In this document: positions 29,301-38,585 of the stretch, one piece after another
Position numbering within the stretch: position 1 is the stretch's first letter
Layout of the letters: every line of letters starts with the position of its first letter
Program-made: the position numbers and the translations under genes
The notes under the pieces: model-generated
The model's input: the letters and a program-made list of their open reading frames with translations, nothing else
Told to the model about the DNA's origin: nothing
Databases searched by the model: none
Origin: CAVUWL01 sp963700105
GTDB taxonomy: Bacteria; Actinomycetota; Thermoleophilia; Solirubrobacterales; 70-9
DNA: 64,000 bases
Assembly (NCBI GenBank): GCA_963700105.1
Contig: CAVOWL010000002.1
Location: 1 to 64,000 of the forward strand
Direction: 5' to 3'

Positions 29301-30370
29301 ACTCGGCCGAATGCTCAGCCAGTTGGACCACCAAGTGCGGCGTGGTTCCGTACTCTGACTATAAGTACAAATGGCTGACCGCGGCTCGCGGTGGGAATGG
29401 CATCTCAGATAGCGGCATCGCCTCCGAAAACGGTGACATCTACTTCTACTCTCCCGAGCTCCTCGATGGCCAAAAGGGGGAACTTGGCAAGGAGAACCTC
29501 TACGACTACCGCGACGGTACGGTGCAGTACGTCAGCTCGTTCAAACCCGAAACGCACTGCGAGAAGGTTGGTTTTGGACATGAGCAGATTTGCAGCGAAG
29601 GGCCAATCGTCAGGATGGAGGTCTCCCCAGACGACAGTCACATGGCGTTCGTCACCGCCAGTCCGCTGAGTGAATATGACAACGCCGGTCATCTCGAGAT
29701 GTACTCCTATACACCCGCGACCGGGACGATCACCTGTGATTCGTGCAATCCCGACGGGCAGCCGGCGACCGATGATGTATTCGCCAGCCAGGATGGGCTC
29801 TTCATGACCAACGACGGGCGGACCTTCTTCTCGACGGCCGAAGCCTTGGTTCCCGGGGACACCGACGAAGGCGAAGACGTCTATGAGTTCGTCGACGGGA
29901 GGGTCCATCTCATAACTCCGGGAACCGGCACCGCAATCCCGCCCCAAAGTGGAAATGCCACTGAACCAGTGGGCGTAAACCTCGTCTCGGTCAGCCAGAG
30001 CCCCGGTTTGGTCGGAGTCAGCGCCAACGGCAACGATGTTTACTTCTCGACTTACGACAGCCTCGTCCCCGAAGACCACAACGGCAACTTTCTTAAGTTT
30101 TATGACGCGCGAACGGACGGCGGCTTCCCCCAGCCGACTCCGGTTCCGCCTTGCTCCGCAGCCGAAGAGTGCCACGGCTCCGGCAGCGCGGCTCCCGAGC
30201 GGCCTACCCACGCCACGGCCGCTGCCCTCTCTGGGGGCAACGTTTCTCCTCGCGCACATGGCAAGAAGCACCATGGCAAGAAGCACCATGGCAAGAAGTC
30301 ACCCACTAGGAAGTCGGCTGCCAAACACCGGCGCGTCCGAGCCAGCGTCCACCGGAGTGGCCGACGATGA
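26327..30370 (+). CDS. secreted NHL / FN3-like / TolB-like propeller protein (A2')
   Basis: A 1347-residue exported protein, first gene of operon copy 2. GTG 26327 follows AGGAGAG (26303-26309 region) and is about 155 nt from the promoter. Residues ~20-60 form the signal peptide (LLVYLLVALGSFGASFVASA). NHL repeats reach ~370 (EPSDVDVNQETHDIYVTDSG; NHRVEEF). Two FN3-like modules follow (YHYRLVASNEKV; YHFRLVAENSLG), then CPNAAVRQQTGSNYLPDCRA and a PD40/TolB-like propeller (DGSKVFFTSEEHLTNEDLEH; DGRTFFSTAEALV; NGNDVYFSTYDSLV). The tail contains three HGKK units and ends HRSGRR rather than RGGxK. The junction to B1' is ATGA with a weaker CGGAG upstream. Domain order is identical to A2 of copy 1. 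No catalytic residues identified. Confidence 0.85.
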   Translation: MRRQAEDHSSHPAEGCHHGPFLAGALDRPLLVYLLVALGSFGASFVASATPAFAGPSHELATTIGNANPTTATNVEDPYPLSEPSDVDVNQETHDIYVTDSGNHRVEEFTASGEFIRMFGQDVNKTTGGQICPEAPSDVCQPGTSSSNPGGFETPDFLAIDNSNGPSTGDVYVGDTDGLVQKFDSTGHIVSSWGINGQKNGSEGELGPFGRILGLAVNKKGTLFVYGFGPNEEFHSTDIWKYTESGHYVRYFNFSSSPIFLSEGTPLAFAANVALDPATEEVYEDTGSSVKHYQGTECLPHTPCEIIEENYNVGEWGGTDLLDSFGVGELTNVGGLAVLGATHTVYVANATGNDVDVFEDVRPEVTTGPLSAANLTGMTFSGEVNPETIGATHRSIPITECQFEWGLTTAYGHVTPCEPNPEAGASFSTQTSVTGSVSGFTPISDLPPGTKYHYRLVASNEKVAPNSQGATEEGKDRVGTTASKPQIERLSTSHLTATSAQLEATLYPDGEATKYRFEYGTTPSYGGTVGEGEIAGDAATLSESYRLKPTVEGLVSGVTYHFRLVAENSLGEATSEDGSFEFFPPDCPNAAVRQQTGSNYLPDCRAYELVSPPNAEGTLFYPGGPNTGQATNPPRFSYSGAYGEIPGANAVNTSADLYVATRTDQGWHSKYVGIPGNETGCAGGPPTDPGSSIVGVNPPWLTNTVQSDSTMSRFLDFNDGAPIFCTLGFNGVGDANWALAPPSNAPYMWNAEGSLIQRLPTDLAEVPGADEAFECPYEGETEGVARCSGETHASEDLSHIAFSSNRLSFAPGGLTEAPGSAYDNNVAQKAVTLISRLPSGASIPQDPGFASTPPDGYKEGGAEEFLRFPAISTDGSHILMSTATEGSANFCEIHIFNSEACERYLEHPVHLYMSIRDAATVEIADGKAVHYVGMTPDGSKVFFTSEEHLTNEDLEHGGASLYMWSEAGEAEGHALTLISKGDNAGRAGEPGNSAECSASWTTKCGVVPYSDYKYKWLTAARGGNGISDSGIASENGDIYFYSPELLDGQKGELGKENLYDYRDGTVQYVSSFKPETHCEKVGFGHEQICSEGPIVRMEVSPDDSHMAFVTASPLSEYDNAGHLEMYSYTPATGTITCDSCNPDGQPATDDVFASQDGLFMTNDGRTFFSTAEALVPGDTDEGEDVYEFVDGRVHLITPGTGTAIPPQSGNATEPVGVNLVSVSQSPGLVGVSANGNDVYFSTYDSLVPEDHNGNFLKFYDARTDGGFPQPTPVPPCSAAEECHGSGSAAPERPTHATAAALSGGNVSPRAHGKKHHGKKHHGKKSPTRKSAAKHRRVRASVHRSGRR
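30257..30298 (+). repeat. 15-bp tandem repeat coding HGKKH units
   Basis: CATGGCAAGAAGCAC occurs twice in perfect tandem and a third time with a changed end. It encodes HGKKHHGKKHHGKK in the basic tail of A2'. Unit length (5 codons) preserves frame, so slippage would lengthen or shorten the tail. Confidence 0.85.
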
Positions 30371-33300
30371 GGGTTATTAATCCCGTCTCCCGGGTGTTTT
30401 CCGCCGCCCTGGCTGCCACTGAGCAACCATCACAAACGCGCAAGGACGGGCGGAGCGCGCCGCGAGGTGGAGCGACTGAGCGTCACGATCTGATTCTCGG
30501 CGAGGGAGTTAAGCCGAAGCAGTCATGGCGTGCAGGCAATCGCAATCCGGGTTTTGTTGCGCAGAGCGCGAAGCGCGATCAGGCAGGTCTGCTACGCACT
30601 GGACTGACCGAGGGCGCGGGGATGCGCTCTGCAATCCAGAGCGAGCGAGCAGCGCAATCTGATTATTGTGCGCAGCGAACGAGCTGTGAAGCATTGTTGT
30701 CATCGAGTAGCCGCAACCCACTTCGGCGACTGTGTCTCTTCACAGCCGTCACGGCTATCTTCCTCTCAGTTGTCGGACCCGCCGCCGCCAGCGTTCCGAT
30801 CTACTCCTTCAATGCCCTTCCTTCGACGAGCCAGGCCGGCGCCCACCCTGACGTCGAGTTTTCCTTTGAACTCGGCAGTCGCGAGGAAACACCCACTCCG
30901 TGCGCCTGTAACGACGCGCGCAATGTCACTGTGCATTTCCCCGCAGGACTGACGGCCAATCCCCACGCTGTTCCGGAGTGCTCCACCGCGGAGTTTGCCT
31001 CCGACATTTGCCCCGTCGACTCCCAAGTCGGCGTCACCGAAGTAAGATTTCTCGCCGCCGGGCGCCACAACGGTGAGGCCAACGATGCGTTTATGGCGCC
31101 CGTCTTCAACCTCATCCCGCCTCCCGAAGAGGTCGGGTTGGTCGGCTTCAAAACTATTCTCGACTCACCAGTCTTCACGGTCATTAGCGCTCGAACCGAT
31201 AGCGACTACGGCCTCAATGCTGTCACCCCCAATATCGACCATGTCGCCCCATTGCGAATTACTCGCCAGGTGCTTTGGGGCGTTCCGGCGTCTCCGATCC
31301 ACGATTACCTCAGGTTCGGTCCAAGCGAGGGAGTCGTGGAAGGTATCTTGGGTCAAGGCGCGGAATTTTGCGACAAAGAAGGCAATCCGAGCACGCCCAA
31401 CCCGGCGACCGTCTACCAAGATTGCTACGTATCTCATCTCGAAGGCCCTGGTCCAGTTGGTGCCACGCTTGAGGGCCCAGGCGGTCCCGTCTCTTCCAAT
31501 AGTCCCGAATCTCCCTTCACCCAGAACCCTACGACCTGTGGGGTCTCCTCGCTCGAATCCTCGCTCAACGTCCTCGCTTACGACGAGGGCGAAACTAATG
31601 CCAGCGCGCCGTATCCGGCGACGACCGACTGCAACCAGTTGGCCTTCAACCCGAGCCTCTTTGCCCGGCCGACCACGGAATCGACCGATTCCCCATCGGG
31701 CGTCGATATCGACCTGAAAGCGCCCGAGTTCGAGAGCCCGAGCAGCCCCTCGCCGTCGGAGATCCGCGGCACCACGGTCACCCTGCCGCCGGGCTTCACG
31801 ATCAACCCCAACGCCGCCGACGGAAAGACCTCCTGCACCGAAGCCGAAGCGAAGTTCGGCACCACCGAAGAAGCCCACTGCCCGGAATTCTCCAAGATCG
31901 GCACCGCCGAAGTCCACAGCCCGGTTCTTCCCAGCGCACTCCTCGGCGCCATCTACATCGGCAGGCCCGAACCCGGCAACCGCTACCGTATTTTCCTCGC
32001 CTTCGACGGTTTCGCGCTCCACGTCAAGCTGCCGGGTTCGGTCCATCCCGATCCGGTCACCGGCCAGCTCGTCGCCGAATTTAAGGAACTGCCCCAGTTT
32101 CCCTTCGAAGACTTCGATTTGCACTTCTTCGGCTCCGAACGCGGCATCCTCGCAACCCCGACCCAGTGCGGCACCTATCCGGTCTCGACCGTCTTCGAAC
32201 CTTGGGACGGCGCCCTGCCCAACCAGACCTCGACCCAGTTCTTCACGCTCGACTCGGGCCCGAACGGGACGCCGTGCCCGAACGGCCCGCGTCCCTTTGG
32301 CCCGAGCTTTGAAGCCGCCTCGACAACGAGCACGGCCGGCGCTCACACCGACTTCACTCTCGAACTTACGAGGAAGGACGGCGATCAGAACCTCTCAGCC
32401 CTTAATGTCACCACCCCGCCGGGCTTCTCGGCCACCCTCAAGGGCGTCCCTTACTGTCCGGAGGCAGCCATCGCCGCCGCCGCGGCCCCTGGCTATTCAG
32501 GCCTTGCTGAGCAGAGCCATCCAAGCTGCCCAGCCGCCTCCCTTGTCGGCGAAGCAATCGCCGGCGCTGGGGCGGGTACCCACCCCTACTACGCCCCCGG
32601 CAAGGTTTATCTCGCTGGCCCATACAAAGGCGCCCCCTTGAGCTTCGTAATCATCACCCCGGCGGTCTCCGGGCCCTATGACCTCGGCAACGTCGTTGTC
32701 AGGGTCGCGCTTCACGTCAATCCCGAAACAGCTCAGATCACCGCGGTCTCCGATTCGCTGCCAAAGATCCTCGAAGGTATCCCACTGAGGCTGCGCTCGG
32801 TCTTGGTCAACCTCAACCGGCAGGGCTTCGCCCTCAACCCGACCAACTGCGAACCCTTCGCCACCAGTGCCACGATCTTCGGCGATGAAGGTGCTACCTC
32901 CAATCTCAGCTCGTCCTTCCAAGTAGCCAACTGCGCCAAGCTTCCGTTCAAGCCCAAGCTCGCGGTCTCGCTCGAGGGCAAAACTGAGCGAGCCGGCAAT
33001 CCGGCCCTTAAGGCGACGGTGACGGTCAATCCCGGCGAAGCCAATATCGCAAGTGCCCAGGTCAACCTGCCTCACTCCGAGTTTCTTGCCAATGCTCACA
33101 TCGGCACGGTCTGCACCAGGCCGGTCTTTGCCGAGGGCCAAAAGCTTGGCGAAAAGTGTCCGCCTCAGTCTATTTACGGCTTCGCCAAAGCCGAAAGCCC
33201 ACTGCTTGAAAAGCCCCTCGAAGGCCCCCTCTATTTGCGCTCGCCTCTACCCGGGCACAAATTACCCGACCTGGTTGCCGCTCTCAACGGCCAGATCTCG

Positions 33301-33603
33301 GTCGAACTGGTCGGCAAAATTGACACCGGGCCAAATGGCGGGATCCGAAACAGCTTCGAAGTAGTTCCCGACGCCCCCGTCTCCAGGTTCACTTTGGAAA
33401 TGGCCGGCGGTCGCAAGGGATTGCTTGAAAACTCTGAAGACATATGCGCTAAGCCCCAGCGCGCAATCGCCCACTTCACCGCGCAAAATGGAAAGGTCGA
33501 TGACTTCAACCCGCTGGTCGCCAACAGTTGCAAGGTCAAGGCCAAGAAAAAGCCCAAGCCCCATCGAGCTCCGAGGGTCCACTTCAACCTAAGGGCCCGC
33601 TGA
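30367..33603 (+). CDS. type B secreted protein (B1')
   Basis: A 1078-residue protein, intact counterpart of 10246-13532. ATG 30367 overlaps the A2' stop. MRVINPVSRVFSAALAA looks like the start of a signal sequence but is followed by ~100 residues of low-complexity leader with palindromic DNA. The functional signal peptide follows (LCLFTAVTAIFLSVVGPAAA) and then STSQAGAHPDVEFSFELG. An internal start near 30622 (MRSAIQSERAAQ) is possible. The body has the type B blocks: CSTAEFASDICPVDSQVG, NPTTCGVSS, TVTLPPGFTINPNAADGK, AIYIGRPEPGNRYRIFLA, YLAGPYKGAPLSFVIITPAV and NPTNCEPFA, with many paired Cys implying disulfides. Basic tail KVKAKKKPKPHRAPR. The family is unknown to me by name and probably lineage-restricted; beta-rich and extracellular by inference. 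Confidence 0.8.
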   Translation: MRVINPVSRVFSAALAATEQPSQTRKDGRSAPRGGATERHDLILGEGVKPKQSWRAGNRNPGFVAQSAKRDQAGLLRTGLTEGAGMRSAIQSERAAQSDYCAQRTSCEALLSSSSRNPLRRLCLFTAVTAIFLSVVGPAAASVPIYSFNALPSTSQAGAHPDVEFSFELGSREETPTPCACNDARNVTVHFPAGLTANPHAVPECSTAEFASDICPVDSQVGVTEVRFLAAGRHNGEANDAFMAPVFNLIPPPEEVGLVGFKTILDSPVFTVISARTDSDYGLNAVTPNIDHVAPLRITRQVLWGVPASPIHDYLRFGPSEGVVEGILGQGAEFCDKEGNPSTPNPATVYQDCYVSHLEGPGPVGATLEGPGGPVSSNSPESPFTQNPTTCGVSSLESSLNVLAYDEGETNASAPYPATTDCNQLAFNPSLFARPTTESTDSPSGVDIDLKAPEFESPSSPSPSEIRGTTVTLPPGFTINPNAADGKTSCTEAEAKFGTTEEAHCPEFSKIGTAEVHSPVLPSALLGAIYIGRPEPGNRYRIFLAFDGFALHVKLPGSVHPDPVTGQLVAEFKELPQFPFEDFDLHFFGSERGILATPTQCGTYPVSTVFEPWDGALPNQTSTQFFTLDSGPNGTPCPNGPRPFGPSFEAASTTSTAGAHTDFTLELTRKDGDQNLSALNVTTPPGFSATLKGVPYCPEAAIAAAAAPGYSGLAEQSHPSCPAASLVGEAIAGAGAGTHPYYAPGKVYLAGPYKGAPLSFVIITPAVSGPYDLGNVVVRVALHVNPETAQITAVSDSLPKILEGIPLRLRSVLVNLNRQGFALNPTNCEPFATSATIFGDEGATSNLSSSFQVANCAKLPFKPKLAVSLEGKTERAGNPALKATVTVNPGEANIASAQVNLPHSEFLANAHIGTVCTRPVFAEGQKLGEKCPPQSIYGFAKAESPLLEKPLEGPLYLRSPLPGHKLPDLVAALNGQISVELVGKIDTGPNGGIRNSFEVVPDAPVSRFTLEMAGGRKGLLENSEDICAKPQRAIAHFTAQNGKVDDFNPLVANSCKVKAKKKPKPHRAPRVHFNLRAR
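30459..30700 (+). repeat. palindromic/repeat leader inside B1'
   Basis: This in-frame stretch between the start codon and the signal peptide holds a CGCTCTG-CAATC-CAGAGCG hairpin (30625-30643). It also has two copies of ATCTGATT (30488, 30658 region) flanked by GAGCG and GCGCAGCGA-type words, plus several short GCGA palindromes. The B1 leader (10400-10630) has the same vocabulary, including GCGAGGGAG followed by AGCCGAA, though the two do not align end to end. Confidence 0.5.
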
Positions 33604-36600
33604 TGGGATTGCGTGTAGGGAACCAAGGCGATTGCTCTTTGCAGATACGCTGGATCCTCGCTGCTCTTGCTGGAATCCTCTCAGCTACTGCGTTCACCCT
33701 GGCTTTCGCCGCTTCGGCCTCTGCCTATCGCGGCAACGTATTCTCTGCCTCGATTACCGGTTCCGGGAGCGACTCGCTTTCAGAACCTTCGAGCGTTGCC
33801 GTGGATAACTCCACCGGCGCCTCAGCCCATGACCTCTACGTCGCGGACCCTCCCAACCACCGCGTCGAGAAGTTTTCAGCTACCGGCGAATTCCTCCTCA
33901 TGTTCGGCAGGGAAGTCAACGCGACCACCCATGGCAACGTTTGCACGGCTGCAGAAACCTGTCAGGACGGCGTCTCGAGTGTCGAACCCGGTGGATTTCA
34001 GTCGCCGACCTTTGTTGCAGTTGACGGCTCGACTGGTCCGTCTGCGGGAGACGTATATGTCGGAGACACCTCGGATGGCGTCGTCTCCAAGTTCAATGAA
34101 TCGGGAGCGTTGATCAAAGCCTGGGGAAGCAATGGTCAACTCAGCGGATTTGAACCACTCAGGGGAATTGCGGTTGATCAAGCGGGGCGCGTTTTCATCT
34201 TGGCGGGCACCCAGGACCAAATTTCCTGGATCGAAGAATCGGGCGCTTTGCACAGCGTTTTGGTTATTCCAGTCGGCGAACCGAGCAGCGCTGGGCTTGG
34301 GGTGGACAATGAAGACAACCTCTACTACATTGACGGTCCGGCTGAAGAAGTCAGAGAGTGTGGGGATCTCTGCGGAAATGGCCTTCAGGCGGTGGAGGGG
34401 CCTAGTGATCCCATTGGTCTGAGCATCGATCCACACACGAACGAACTCTACGTGGTACAAGGACGGGAAGGGGGCTTTGTTAATCGCTTTGCTTTGAATT
34501 GCGGAATAGGCTGCACTCCACTTGAATCATTCGGCAGCGCTGACCTCACCGACCCAACGGGTATAGGGATTGATGGCAGCACCGGCACAATTTATGTCGC
34601 GGACACGGGAGCTGGGAGCGTGGCGGTTGCTCACTTCGTGACCGTGCCCAATGTCACCACCGGTCCCGTCGAAGATGCCACGCAGAAGAGCGTCAAGCTG
34701 ACCGGCCACGTCGATCCCGACGCCGCCCACGGCGGCGGGCAGATCACAGAATGCTTCTTCGAATACGGCGAAACCACCGCATACGGCCACAAAGCGTCCT
34801 GCGAACCATCGACGCCGTATACGGGAGCCGAAGACGTCACCGCCCAAGTGACCGGCCTGACGTCTGAGACCACCCACCACTATCGGCTGGTAGCGGGTAA
34901 TTCCAACGGCACTCATGCCGGCGAAGACCTCACCTTCAGCCTTCGCGCGGTGGCAGACCTCAGCACCGAAGCGGTCACCAATCCCGAATCATCCGCCGCC
35001 AAGCTCAATGGCTCCTTCGCGGGTAACGGCGAAGACACCCACTTTTACTTCCAATGGGGCGAGACCACAGAATACGGTAACGAAACCTCTCATCAGGACG
35101 CAGGATCTGAAGCGAAAATTCAAAACGTCTCCGAAACTATTTCAGGCCTCGAATCGGTTATGACCTACCACTTCCGTTTCGTCGCTGAAAACTCCACCGG
35201 GACGACCTACGGTGCCGATCAGAGCTTCACGACTCCGCCAAATGCCCCGGTGATCAGCGCTGAGTCGGCGATCGAAATCCACTCAGACAGCGCTCTGGTC
35301 CACTTCCAGGTCAACCCCGGGGGCGGCAAGACTGCCTACCACGTCGAATACGTCGAAGATAAAAAGTTCAAGGAAAGCGGTTTTGCCGAAGCCACCCAGA
35401 GCCCGAGCGCCGAAACCAAAGCTAGCAAGGAATCCGAAGAATTCAACGCCCACCTCAGCGCGCTCTCCCAGGCGACCACCTACCACTATCGCGTGGTGGC
35501 GACCAATGCCGATGATCCCAGCTCTCCTGTTCAGGGAGCCATCCGCACCTTCACAACTCTCCCCTTCATCCCCTCCGTCAACGATCAGTGCCCCAATGCC
35601 CACGTCCGCCAGCAGACCGGGGCAGAGCAGCTGCTTGACTGCCGCGCCTACGAGCTGGTCTCCGCCGCCAACACCGGCGGCTATGACGTCGAATCAAACG
35701 TCGTCCCGGGCCAAACTCCCTTCGCCGGGTACCCAGAAGCGCAAGGCAAGGTCCTCTACGGTGTCCACAACGGCGGCATCCCCGGGACCAACGACCCGAC
35801 CAACAAAGGACTTGACCCATACGTCGCCACCCGCGGAGAAAATGGCTGGTCAACCGAATACGTGGGCATCCCGGCCAACGATCCAGAAGCCGCGTCCAGC
35901 GATCCGTACTCCTCGACCCCCACTGGCGCCGACGCGAGCCTTGAAACCTTCGCCTTCGGCGCCCCCGGCGGCTGCTCGCCGTGCTTTTCAGACGGCTCCA
36001 CCGGGATTCCGGTCAGAAAGCCCAACGGCGAACTGATCCAGGGCATGGCTGGACCCGAAAACCCGGGTCCCTCGGCAACCGCAGACGGCCACATCGCCGC
36101 TCCCCTCTCAGCCAACGGAGAACACTTCATATTTGGCTCGGCCTCGCGCTTTGCCAGGGGCGGCAACGATCAAAACGGCAACGTCTCGATCTATGAGCGA
36201 AACCTGAAGACCGGGGAAACCCACGTCGTCTCAAATACCCCAAACGAAGGCGAAGACGGCCCCGAACCACTTCCCTGCGTGCAGGGCGAAGGCAAGTGCA
36301 ACTCCGCCGAACACGATGAAAACGGGATCTCAGAGCTCGCCATCTCCTCTGACGGCTCCCACGTCCTCCTGGGCCAAAAGGTCTCCGAAGACTCCGAAGG
36401 GCACCCCTATTACCACCTCTACATGGACGTCAATGACGCGATCAGCTCGATCGACCTGACCCCCGAAGTAATCGCCAAGCAGGGTGGGGAAGGCTTCAAA
36501 GAAGGCGTTCTCTTCGCCGGCATGACCTCCGACGGCTCCAAGGTCTTCTTCACGACCAAAGACGCCCTGCACACCGCCACCAACCAAGACACCGACGAAA

Positions 36601-38585
36601 GCGCCGACCTCTACCTGGCCGAAGTCTCCGGGCAGAGTTCGACCCTGACCCGGATCTCCACAGGCAGCGAAGGCACCGGCAACACCGATACCTGTGATCC
36701 GGTCGCAAACTCTGCCCACGAACACTGGAACGTGCTCGGATCTGAAAAAAACTGCGGCGTCGTTGCGATCGGCGGCGGCGGGGGAGTGGCGACGGGAGAC
36801 GGCACCGTCTACTTCCTTTCCCCCGAGAAGCTCGATGGCTCAGCCAACGGCGTCCAGAACGCTCCCAACCTCTACGTGGCGCACCCGAGCGATGGCTATG
36901 CGCCGCGGTTCGTGGCGACATTGGAGTCGGTCCTGACGGGCCCACAGCCGCCCGTAAAGGCACACACCCTGTTGCGTAAGTTCGGTTCTCTTTCTACTCC
37001 CAGCTTCGTAGCTGTGGATGAATCACCCGGAGGGGGAGGCGACGTTTACGTCGCAGATACCGCTACCAGCACGGTCTTCAAGTTCGGCCCGACCGGCAAC
37101 CCAATCACGAACTGGGGAGAAGGTGGCCATCTGAAGGGGGACTCGACTGAACGCTTTGGTGCCTACATCGTTGGCATCGCTGTCGATTCGGCCGGCACCC
37201 TATATGTCATGAGCGGTCCGGGGGAAGAAGAAGACAACCACCTCTTCAAGTTCGAACAAGACGGCAACTTCATTGAAGAGTTCCCAACCCAGTTTCTGAA
37301 CCTACCAGCGAGCATCGCTGTCGATAACGAAGGCAATATATACAAGATTCGCGGCAACGGCGACGCCGCCAAGCTCAATCCAAGCGGTGAAGCCATCAAC
37401 GAAGAATTCGATGGCTGTGAATGCGGCACCGGCATCGCCATCGATCCGACCAGTCACGACGTCTACGTCGATCACGGGGCCGAAATTGCCCAGAGGGAAC
37501 CTTTGGGCGCAATAGTTGGCTCTTTCGGCTCGGGCCTCCTCGGCAAAGCCACCGGGCTCGCGGTTAGCCCCGTCAGCCACGACGTCCTTGCCGATGAGGG
37601 CAATCAGGTGATCGAATTCGAACCATCGTCGGGCAACCAGGTTGGCGCCTCGATCGGCTCAGGGCTTCTGTCAGGGTCCCGAGGCCTCGCCGCTGACTCC
37701 GCGGGCGATCTCTACGTCACCAATGGCGGCGGCGGGAACGTCGCCGAGTTCGGCCCGCCCCGGCTTCCTCCAAGCCCCTCGATCGACAACCCGCTCGTCG
37801 TCGACTCCGTTAGCGCCCCCGAAACCCATCATTCCCAAGACTTCCAAGTCTCCCCCAACGGCGCCTACGCCGCCTTTCCCTCGACCCTCGCTCTCGGCGG
37901 CGGCGAAGAAGAAACAGCTGGCCACACCGTCCTCTACCGCTACGACGCCTCCTCCGCCGGACTCAACTGTGTCTCCTGTACCTCGACCGGTGCTCCCTCC
38001 GAAGGCGACTCGAGCATGGCGGAAGGCGGCCTCAGCCTGCTGAACGACGGCCGGGTGTTCTTCAACTCGACCGATCAGTTGGTGGCCGCCGACACCGACG
38101 CGAAGCAGGACATATACGAGTTTGCCGCACCGGGCGCCGGCAACTGCTCGAGCGAGAGCACGGCCTATGACAGGACCACGGGTGACTGCCTGGCGTTGAT
38201 CTCGGCGGGAACGAGCGCCTTCGACTCAGGGCTTTTGACCGCGAGCTCAAACGGCAAAGACGCCTTCTTCTTCACCCGCGACTCCCTCGCCCCCCAGGAC
38301 AAAAACGGCGACACGATGAAGATCTATGACGCGCGCGAAGGCGGTGGCTTCCCCTACATCGAGCCCGAACAGCAGTGTCAGGCATCGGATGAGTGCCACG
38401 GCGCCGCCAGTCCCGCCCCGGGGCCGGCCAACGTCGGCAGCACCACTCTTTCGCCAGGAAATGTGGCGCCGGTTTGCGGGAAGGGCTCAGCATCGAAGAA
38501 TGGCATCTGTGCGCCTAAGCACAAACACAACCACAAAAAGCGCCACCACAGACGAACCAACAACAGCCGCGGAGGTGCCAAGTGA
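33603..38585 (+). CDS. secreted NHL / FN3-like / propeller protein with nested NHL domain (C1')
   Basis: A 1660-residue protein. ATG 33603 overlaps the B1' stop (TGATG); the frame is open further upstream, but the signal peptide (WILAALAGILSATAFTLAFA) begins just after this ATG. NHL repeats to ~345 (PSSVAVDNSTGASAHDLYVA), then FN3-like modules (ECFFEYGETTAYGH; FYFQWGETTEYGN; YHYRVVATNADDP). CPNAHVRQQTGAEQLLDCRA with SAANTGGYDVESNVVPGQ opens the propeller. As in C1, a second NHL block interrupts it (~1120-1395; TPSFVAVDESPGGGGDVYVA), after which the propeller resumes (DGRVFFNSTDQLV; FFFTRDSLAPQDKNG). The C-terminus has two Cys (CGKGSASKNGIC) before a basic His-rich tail (KHKHNHKKRHHRR) ending RGGAK. 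It is coupled to B2' by GGAGGT-N5-GTGA. Confidence 0.85.
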   Translation: MGLRVGNQGDCSLQIRWILAALAGILSATAFTLAFAASASAYRGNVFSASITGSGSDSLSEPSSVAVDNSTGASAHDLYVADPPNHRVEKFSATGEFLLMFGREVNATTHGNVCTAAETCQDGVSSVEPGGFQSPTFVAVDGSTGPSAGDVYVGDTSDGVVSKFNESGALIKAWGSNGQLSGFEPLRGIAVDQAGRVFILAGTQDQISWIEESGALHSVLVIPVGEPSSAGLGVDNEDNLYYIDGPAEEVRECGDLCGNGLQAVEGPSDPIGLSIDPHTNELYVVQGREGGFVNRFALNCGIGCTPLESFGSADLTDPTGIGIDGSTGTIYVADTGAGSVAVAHFVTVPNVTTGPVEDATQKSVKLTGHVDPDAAHGGGQITECFFEYGETTAYGHKASCEPSTPYTGAEDVTAQVTGLTSETTHHYRLVAGNSNGTHAGEDLTFSLRAVADLSTEAVTNPESSAAKLNGSFAGNGEDTHFYFQWGETTEYGNETSHQDAGSEAKIQNVSETISGLESVMTYHFRFVAENSTGTTYGADQSFTTPPNAPVISAESAIEIHSDSALVHFQVNPGGGKTAYHVEYVEDKKFKESGFAEATQSPSAETKASKESEEFNAHLSALSQATTYHYRVVATNADDPSSPVQGAIRTFTTLPFIPSVNDQCPNAHVRQQTGAEQLLDCRAYELVSAANTGGYDVESNVVPGQTPFAGYPEAQGKVLYGVHNGGIPGTNDPTNKGLDPYVATRGENGWSTEYVGIPANDPEAASSDPYSSTPTGADASLETFAFGAPGGCSPCFSDGSTGIPVRKPNGELIQGMAGPENPGPSATADGHIAAPLSANGEHFIFGSASRFARGGNDQNGNVSIYERNLKTGETHVVSNTPNEGEDGPEPLPCVQGEGKCNSAEHDENGISELAISSDGSHVLLGQKVSEDSEGHPYYHLYMDVNDAISSIDLTPEVIAKQGGEGFKEGVLFAGMTSDGSKVFFTTKDALHTATNQDTDESADLYLAEVSGQSSTLTRISTGSEGTGNTDTCDPVANSAHEHWNVLGSEKNCGVVAIGGGGGVATGDGTVYFLSPEKLDGSANGVQNAPNLYVAHPSDGYAPRFVATLESVLTGPQPPVKAHTLLRKFGSLSTPSFVAVDESPGGGGDVYVADTATSTVFKFGPTGNPITNWGEGGHLKGDSTERFGAYIVGIAVDSAGTLYVMSGPGEEEDNHLFKFEQDGNFIEEFPTQFLNLPASIAVDNEGNIYKIRGNGDAAKLNPSGEAINEEFDGCECGTGIAIDPTSHDVYVDHGAEIAQREPLGAIVGSFGSGLLGKATGLAVSPVSHDVLADEGNQVIEFEPSSGNQVGASIGSGLLSGSRGLAADSAGDLYVTNGGGGNVAEFGPPRLPPSPSIDNPLVVDSVSAPETHHSQDFQVSPNGAYAAFPSTLALGGGEEETAGHTVLYRYDASSAGLNCVSCTSTGAPSEGDSSMAEGGLSLLNDGRVFFNSTDQLVAADTDAKQDIYEFAAPGAGNCSSESTAYDRTTGDCLALISAGTSAFDSGLLTASSNGKDAFFFTRDSLAPQDKNGDTMKIYDAREGGGFPYIEPEQQCQASDECHGAASPAPGPANVGSTTLSPGNVAPVCGKGSASKNGICAPKHKHNHKKRHHRRTNNSRGGAK

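Noticed and set aside
33528..33602. Earlier start for C1' within B1'
   Set aside because: The 25 extra codons are B1' tail codons read in another frame; ATG 33603 overlaps the B1' stop and is directly followed by a signal peptide.
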